This document shows positions 6,058 to 9,366 of a stretch of DNA of 9,366 nt, piece after piece. The DNA is from Syntrophomonadaceae bacterium (GTDB lineage Bacteria; Bacillota; Dethiobacteria; PWVN01). The DNA lies in contig PWVN01000096.1 in the NCBI GenBank assembly GCA_003561835.1, forward strand, positions 1 to 9,366. The letters run 5' to 3'. A program made the position numbers and the translations under genes. The notes below the pieces were generated by a model. The model saw only the letters and a list, made by a program, of their open reading frames with translations. It did no database searches and was not told the origin of the DNA. The first letter of the stretch is position 1. The number at the start of each line of letters is the position of its first letter.

Positions 6058-6985
6058 GGGGTACCACCGGCACAGGGGTGCTCTCCAAAATCTCCTTCAG
6101 GACGTCCTCCGGCTGGTAACCCTTGAGGCGGGCTTCCGGTTTCAGCACCAGCCGGTGGCCAAAGACCAGGACCGCCATGGCCTTGATGTCATCGGGCAGC
6201 ACGTAGTCCCTCCCCAGGACAAAGGCCTTTCCCCTGGCGGCCCGGTAGAGGTACTGGCCCCCCCGGGGGCTGACTCCCAGGAGGACGTGGGCATGCCGGC
6301 GGGTCCGCTGGGTCAGGCTGACGATGTAGTTTTCCAGGGAAGGGGCCACATGGACCTCCGCCACCCGGCCCTGGAGGTCCAGCAGCTCCCCCGGGGTCAT
6401 GACGGGGGTCAAGTCCGCCGGCAGGCTGCCGGGCCGGGGCAGCTTGAGGATCTCCGCTTCCTCCCGCTGCCCGGGATAGCCCAGGGATACCCGCATCATG
6501 AAGCGGTCCAGCTGGGCTTCGGGGAGGGGGTAGGTCCCCTCGTACTCGATGGGGTTCTGGGTGGCCATGACGATGAAGGGCCGGGGCAGGGGGTGGGTGG
6601 TGCCGTCCACCGTAATCTGGCCCTCGGCCATGGCTTCCAGGAGGCTGGCCTGGGTCTTGGGGGAGGTGCGGTTGATCTCGTCGGCCAGGATGATCTGGCT
6701 CATGATGGGGCCCGGCTTGAAAAGGAACTCGGCCCGGACCTGGTCGTAGACGGAAAGGCCCGTGATGTCGGCGGGCATGAGGTCGGGGGTAAACTGGATG
6801 CGCTTGAAGGAGCAGCCCAGGGTGCGGGCCAGGGCCTTCACCAGGGTGGTCTTGCCCACCCCGGGTACGTCCTCGATGAGGAGGTGCCCGCCGCACAGGA
6901 TGCCGGCCAGGAGGTGGGAGGCGGCCTCCTCCTTCCCGATGATAACCCGGCCTACCTGGGCCAGGACTTCCTGGATCTTGTCCAT
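6044..6985 (-). CDS. MoxR-family AAA+ ATPase
   Basis: A 313-residue AAA+ ATPase of the MoxR family, near the usual length. Visible motifs are Walker A (EDVPGVGKTT, residues 38-47), Walker B (IILADEINR, 98-106, with Asp102 and Glu103), sensor 1 (ATQNP, 141-145) and an arginine-finger motif LDRF with Arg161. The C-terminal part (about 225-300) is the helical lid with SPRGGQYLYRAARGKAFVLGRDYV, the sensor-2 region. MoxR proteins are cytoplasmic and are believed to act as chaperones that assemble or activate partner proteins, usually encoded beside them; here the partners would be the DUF58 protein and the transglutaminase. ATG at 6985 follows a GA-rich stretch including GAGAGG. An in-frame TGA 33 bases upstream (7018 down to 7016) bounds the start. 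The 90-base gap to the phosphoesterase gene has no terminator. Confidence 0.94.
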   Translation of the reverse strand: MDKIQEVLAQVGRVIIGKEEAASHLLAGILCGGHLLIEDVPGVGKTTLVKALARTLGCSFKRIQFTPDLMPADITGLSVYDQVRAEFLFKPGPIMSQIILADEINRTSPKTQASLLEAMAEGQITVDGTTHPLPRPFIVMATQNPIEYEGTYPLPEAQLDRFMMRVSLGYPGQREEAEILKLPRPGSLPADLTPVMTPGELLDLQGRVAEVHVAPSLENYIVSLTQRTRRHAHVLLGVSPRGGQYLYRAARGKAFVLGRDYVLPDDIKAMAVLVFGHRLVLKPEARLKGYQPEDVLKEILESTPVPVVPHGPA

Positions 6986-7075
6986 GATTTCTTCCCTCTC
7001 CTCTCCTTCTCTTGTTCAAGCCCTCTTACGGGCCAGATTGTCCTCCTTGTTCGCTGCCTTTGCCTGCGGTCCCCC

Positions 7076-8437
7076 CTATTCCGGGGGACGGAAGTCTCCC
7101 GTCTGGAGGTCGATCCCCAGATGGTTGTCAGGGGGCGGCGTTTGCTCCCACAAGGCCTCCAGGAGGGCCCGTTTCCTCTGGATGACGAAGCGGCCCCAGG
7201 GGCTTACCCCCTTAAGGTCCAGGGCCTGCTCCGCCTTCTCCTCGTTCCCCAGGCCGTGGACCTGGAAGGCCGCCACCACCTGGGGGGCCAGCAGGCGGCA
7301 GTCCCGGGGGGAAACCCAAAGGCCCCGCAATTTCCGCTCGGCCAACCCCTGGGCCAACCGGTAGCAGTACCGGTAGGCGTGATCCGGGAAACCCCGGCGG
7401 CGTCCGGCGGTGGCGGTGATGCGTCGGGTCTGGATGTGCATGTGCTGGGAGGCAGCATCGATGGTCACGATGCGGTAGGGGCAGGGATAGGTGGCCAGGG
7501 AACCCGTCTCCACGTCGTAGAGAAAAGCCTCCTGGTCCCCGGTGATCAGGCGGGCGATGTCCTGGGAGTGGAAGTGGCCGGTAAAGACCACTTTGACGCC
7601 CCCCCGGGCCAGGATTTCAGCGATGCTCAAGAAGTCGTCGATGACATAGGCGCTGTAAAACTTCTTGTTACCCGGGTAGTGCTCCAGCAGGCCGTGATGC
7701 ATCATGGCCAGGAGGGCTTTCCCTTCCAGGCGGGCCCTGTCGAGGAGGGACTCGGCCCACTCCAGGGTGCGGGGTTGGAGCCTGCCCTCTTCCCGGTACC
7801 CCCGCTGCCAGAGGCAGGTGTCCAGGCAGAGGACCCAAAGCCCCGGGACGGGTTCCGCCAGGTAGCTCAAAGAGGCGGGGTCCCTCTCCAGGGCAGCCCC
7901 GTAGCCCTGGCCCTCGTAGAGGGCGGCAAACCGGGGGCCGGAGATGGATCCCCCCCGCTGCCGCCGGTTCCCCCGGTAGCCCCTGGCATGCCGGTTGTTC
8001 ACGTCGTGGTTGCCGTTGATGACCAGGATGTTCAGGCCCCGGCGGCTGTACTCCGAAAGTTTTTCGGCCAGCAGCCGGTGGGAGGAAGCCTCCCCGTCCT
8101 TGGTCAAATCCCCGCAGATCAGCAGGAAATCCACCTTAAGGGCCGTGACTTCCTCCAAGGCCTGCTCCAGGATCTCGGGGCTGTCCTTTAGGAGCTTGAT
8201 ATCCCGGTTCCTGAGGAGGTCCTGGTAGAAGAGGGGGCCTTCCGTGCCCAGGGCCGGGTCGTAGTAGTGGTTGTCGGCGAATACGGCGAAGGTGACGGCG
8301 GGGTAGGCGGCGCTGGCTGAAGGGTCTGCAGTGCCTGTAGTGCTGTTTGCGGTGCTGCCTGCAGTGCTGCAGGGAGCGGGACCCTGCCTCCCCGGGGGAT
8401 TTGGCGGCGCCTGCTGCCCGGGAATTGGTCTGTCCAA
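7076..8437 (-). CDS. Calcineurin-like metallophosphoesterase, 453 aa
   Basis: A metal-dependent phosphoesterase with the full set of calcineurin-like motifs: DNH (Asp55, His57), GDLTKDGE (Gly109-Asp110), GNHD (142-145), MMHHG (His247-His248) and TGHFHSQD (His288, His290). This arrangement is that of the binuclear-metal phosphodiesterase/phosphatase superfamily; the actual substrate (cyclic nucleotide, phospholipid or other phosphoester) cannot be told. About 120 residues follow the domain and are Arg-rich. The N-terminus (residues 1-45) is Pro/Ser/Thr/Ala-rich with 4-residue repeats and no hydrophobic signal peptide, so a cytoplasmic location is the simplest reading. The start is TTG, chosen because GAGGAGG lies 8 nt upstream and a good promoter begins just beyond it. 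It is first in the minus-strand run leading to moxR, 90 bases downstream. Confidence 0.88.
   Translation of the reverse strand: MDRPIPGQQAPPNPPGRQGPAPCSTAGSTANSTTGTADPSASAAYPAVTFAVFADNHYYDPALGTEGPLFYQDLLRNRDIKLLKDSPEILEQALEEVTALKVDFLLICGDLTKDGEASSHRLLAEKLSEYSRRGLNILVINGNHDVNNRHARGYRGNRRQRGGSISGPRFAALYEGQGYGAALERDPASLSYLAEPVPGLWVLCLDTCLWQRGYREEGRLQPRTLEWAESLLDRARLEGKALLAMMHHGLLEHYPGNKKFYSAYVIDDFLSIAEILARGGVKVVFTGHFHSQDIARLITGDQEAFLYDVETGSLATYPCPYRIVTIDAASQHMHIQTRRITATAGRRRGFPDHAYRYCYRLAQGLAERKLRGLWVSPRDCRLLAPQVVAAFQVHGLGNEEKAEQALDLKGVSPWGRFVIQRKRALLEALWEQTPPPDNHLGIDLQTGDFRPPE
8334..8369. repeat. Three 12-bp tandem repeats in the phosphoesterase N-terminus
   Basis: Three imperfect units (8334-8345, 8346-8357, 8358-8369) share the pattern CCTGxAGTGCTG on the plus strand. 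On the coding strand they give the four-residue units STAG, STAN and STTG, and a degenerate fourth copy (TAD) follows. Such units can expand or contract in frame without disturbing the catalytic domain. Confidence 0.7.
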
Positions 8438-8445
8438 GAATGCAG

Positions 8446-8452
8446 CCTCCTC
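8446..8452 (-). promoter_or_regulatory. Ribosome binding site supporting the TTG start
   Basis: GAGGAGG on the minus strand lies 8 nt before TTG at 8437. No ATG or GTG in frame is as well placed, so this site decides the start of the phosphoesterase. Confidence 0.75.
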
Positions 8453-8472
8453 GCTAACCGTGGTTTGTCCCT

Positions 8473-8502
8473 ATTATAAACGTTGGAGGTGCAATATTTC
8501 AA
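8473..8502 (-). promoter_or_regulatory. Sigma-A-type promoter for the phosphoesterase operon
   Basis: On the minus strand a -35 element TTGAAA (8502 down to 8497) and a perfect -10 element TATAAT (8478 down to 8473) are separated by 18 bp. Transcription would start near 8466, giving a leader of about 30 nt before the TTG. It directly follows the terminator of the preceding gene. It is the best promoter in the window and could serve all six genes down to panF. Confidence 0.8.
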
Positions 8503-8508
8503 CAGAAA

Positions 8509-8533
8509 AAGGGCAGAGCTGCCATCTGCCCTT
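8509..8533 (-). terminator. Intrinsic terminator of the right-edge transglutaminase gene
   Basis: A 9-bp perfect stem (AAGGGCAGA at 8509-8517 with TCTGCCCTT at 8525-8533) has a 7-nt loop. On the minus strand the stem leads into a run of T residues. It lies 65 bases after the stop codon at 8598 and just before the next promoter. Confidence 0.85.
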
Positions 8534-8539
8534 CTTCTG

Positions 8540-8573
8540 CCCTGCACTCCCTCTTTCCGCACCGGGTGCAGGG
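8540..8573 (-). repeat. 8-bp inverted repeat in the 3' untranslated region
   Basis: CCCTGCAC (8540-8547) and GTGCAGGG (8566-8573) are exact reverse complements with an 18-nt loop, between the stop codon and the intrinsic terminator. A smaller overlapping dyad, GCACCCGGTGC on the minus strand, competes for part of it. It may be a 3'-end stabilising stem; no T-run follows. Confidence 0.4.
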
Positions 8574-8597
8574 TGTGTGTACCGCCAAAGCTGTGGT

Positions 8598-9366
8598 TTA
8601 CAAAATCGAGTTGCGCCACTCCGTGGTGATTTCCCCCCCGGAATAGCCGATGCGCAGGAATTGATTGGCGCTGTAGGTTTCCACCACGTGGGATGCGAAG
8701 GGGATTTTGGCGAAATAGAGGTGCGTCAGGTCCACGGGCACCCAGCCCAGGCCGTCCACGAAGAATTCGGCCCAGCTGTGGCGGGTCCCCGCCAGGGATC
8801 CGGAGGCGATGTCGCCGCCGGCCTTCCGCTTGTAGCCGGTGACCACCCGGGCCTGCAGCCCCAACTCCCGGGCGTACTTGACAAAACCCGTGGCCAGGGT
8901 GAGGCAGTTGCCGCTGCCCGCGTACCTGTCGTAAGCCTTCTTTGCCTTCTCCACCTGCTCGTTGGTGGAAGAGATGGAGACGGGCCGCATGGTGATCTTG
9001 TAATCGATGACGACGGTTTTTGTTTCCCCCGGCTCCAGTTCGTCCAGGATAAAGGTGGCCGTCCTGCCGGATTGGCTTTCGATGGGATAACTGGTGGACG
9101 TCAGGGTCGTCTTCTGGTAGGGTGAATTGCACTCCAGCAGGGGGACGCCGACGGTGACCCGGGTGGCCGCCTCGCTGCCCGTGTTGGTGGCCACCACTTC
9201 CGTCCGGAATTGGACGGTCTTGGAGGAGCCCCAGACATACTGGACGGGCTCCGGCTCGGGGTCCGGAGCAGGGGCGGGCTCGGGGGCTGGCTCAGGCTCG
9301 GGCTCAGATTCAGGGTCCGGCGGCGGGGCAGGCTCGGGCTTCGGTTCGGGTTTTGGCTCCGGCTCC
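8598..9366 (-). CDS. Transglutaminase-like protein with Pro/Glu-rich linker (partial, N-terminus off window)
   Basis: The 3' part of a gene that enters from the right edge; at least 256 codons are present and no start is visible. The first visible stretch, about 40 residues, is a Pro/Glu linker (PEP, PAPEP, PDPEPEP units). A beta-rich segment follows, with ATNTGSEAATRVTVGVPLLE and LDELEPGETKTVVIDY. The transglutaminase-like core has the complete classical triad: Cys in GNCLTLA (codon 8906-8904), His in RHSWAEFF (8780-8778) and Asp in VPVDLTH (8732-8730). The linker and the fold suggest a secreted or surface protein whose catalytic domain is held away from the membrane, but a signal peptide would be outside the window. 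No GTG or ATG inside the visible part should be taken as the start, because the frame is open and linker-like throughout. It may be a protease or cross-linking enzyme; substrate unknown. Confidence 0.85.
   Translation of the reverse strand, partial: EPEPKPEPKPEPAPPPDPESEPEPEPAPEPAPAPDPEPEPVQYVWGSSKTVQFRTEVVATNTGSEAATRVTVGVPLLECNSPYQKTTLTSTSYPIESQSGRTATFILDELEPGETKTVVIDYKITMRPVSISSTNEQVEKAKKAYDRYAGSGNCLTLATGFVKYARELGLQARVVTGYKRKAGGDIASGSLAGTRHSWAEFFVDGLGWVPVDLTHLYFAKIPFASHVVETYSANQFLRIGYSGGEITTEWRNSIL

Noticed and set aside
6056..8191. A 711-codon open frame on the plus strand
   Set aside because: It lies antisense to two well-supported genes (moxR and the phosphoesterase) and spans their intergenic gap. 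Its product is rich in Gly, Gln, Pro and Val without any domain, as expected of a shadow frame in GC-rich DNA.
8188..9132. A 314-codon minus-strand open frame across the terminator and promoter region
   Set aside because: It runs through two real genes in the wrong frame plus a terminator and promoter; the product is His/Arg/Pro/Gly-rich without domain features.
1..9366. CRISPR arrays, tRNA or rRNA genes, transposase genes, toxin-antitoxin pairs or phage genes
   Set aside because: Read on both strands, I found no regularly spaced repeats, no tRNA-like cloverleaf with a T-loop motif, no rRNA segments and no proteins of these classes.

Overview
The window is GC-rich bacterial DNA with strong Shine-Dalgarno sites (AAGGAGG, GAGGAGG), GTG and TTG starts, tightly packed co-directional genes and one perfect Spo0A-box heptamer (TGTCGAA). 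Together these suggest a spore-forming or ancestrally spore-forming Firmicute, perhaps a GC-rich clostridial lineage of the Moorella/Desulfotomaculum kind. That placement is inference; there is no rRNA or other marker gene here.

Layout, left to right. (1) A short gene for a 58-residue protein (minus strand, 51-227) has its own intrinsic terminator (8-33), a strong ribosome site, an upstream hairpin (251-271) and the 0A-box (283-289). (2) The only plus-strand gene (430-768) encodes a 112-residue membrane protein and carries a perfect 16-bp inverted repeat inside the coding sequence; its stop codon overlaps the stop of the convergent gene. (3) A long minus-strand run covers 8437 down to 765: a calcineurin-like metallophosphoesterase, a MoxR AAA+ ATPase, a DUF58 protein, a membrane-anchored TgpA-type transglutaminase-like protein, YhdT (DUF997) and the sodium/pantothenate symporter PanF. 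MoxR, DUF58 and the transglutaminase overlap one another by 14 and 4 bp, and yhdT overlaps panF by 10 bp, so both groups are probably translationally coupled. A good sigma-A-type promoter (TTGAAA, 18 bp, TATAAT) lies just upstream of the phosphoesterase, and I see no intrinsic terminator between it and panF, so all six genes could share one transcript. (4) At the right edge is the 3' part of another minus-strand gene. It encodes a Pro/Glu-rich linker followed by a second transglutaminase-like domain with a complete Cys-His-Asp triad, and it ends in an intrinsic terminator that abuts the next promoter.

Functionally, the core is the widespread MoxR-DUF58-transglutaminase cassette. Its biochemical role is poorly defined; MoxR ATPases are thought to act as chaperones or assembly factors, here plausibly for the envelope-exposed transglutaminase. 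A second transglutaminase-like protein next door hints at an envelope theme. YhdT-PanF is a separate metabolic pair for pantothenate (coenzyme A precursor) uptake that sits downstream of the cassette. Most of the window is ordinary, recognisable biology. The least explained parts are the small gene with its leader and the hairpin inside the membrane-protein gene. I did not find convincing evidence of an undescribed defence, mobile or RNA-guided system.
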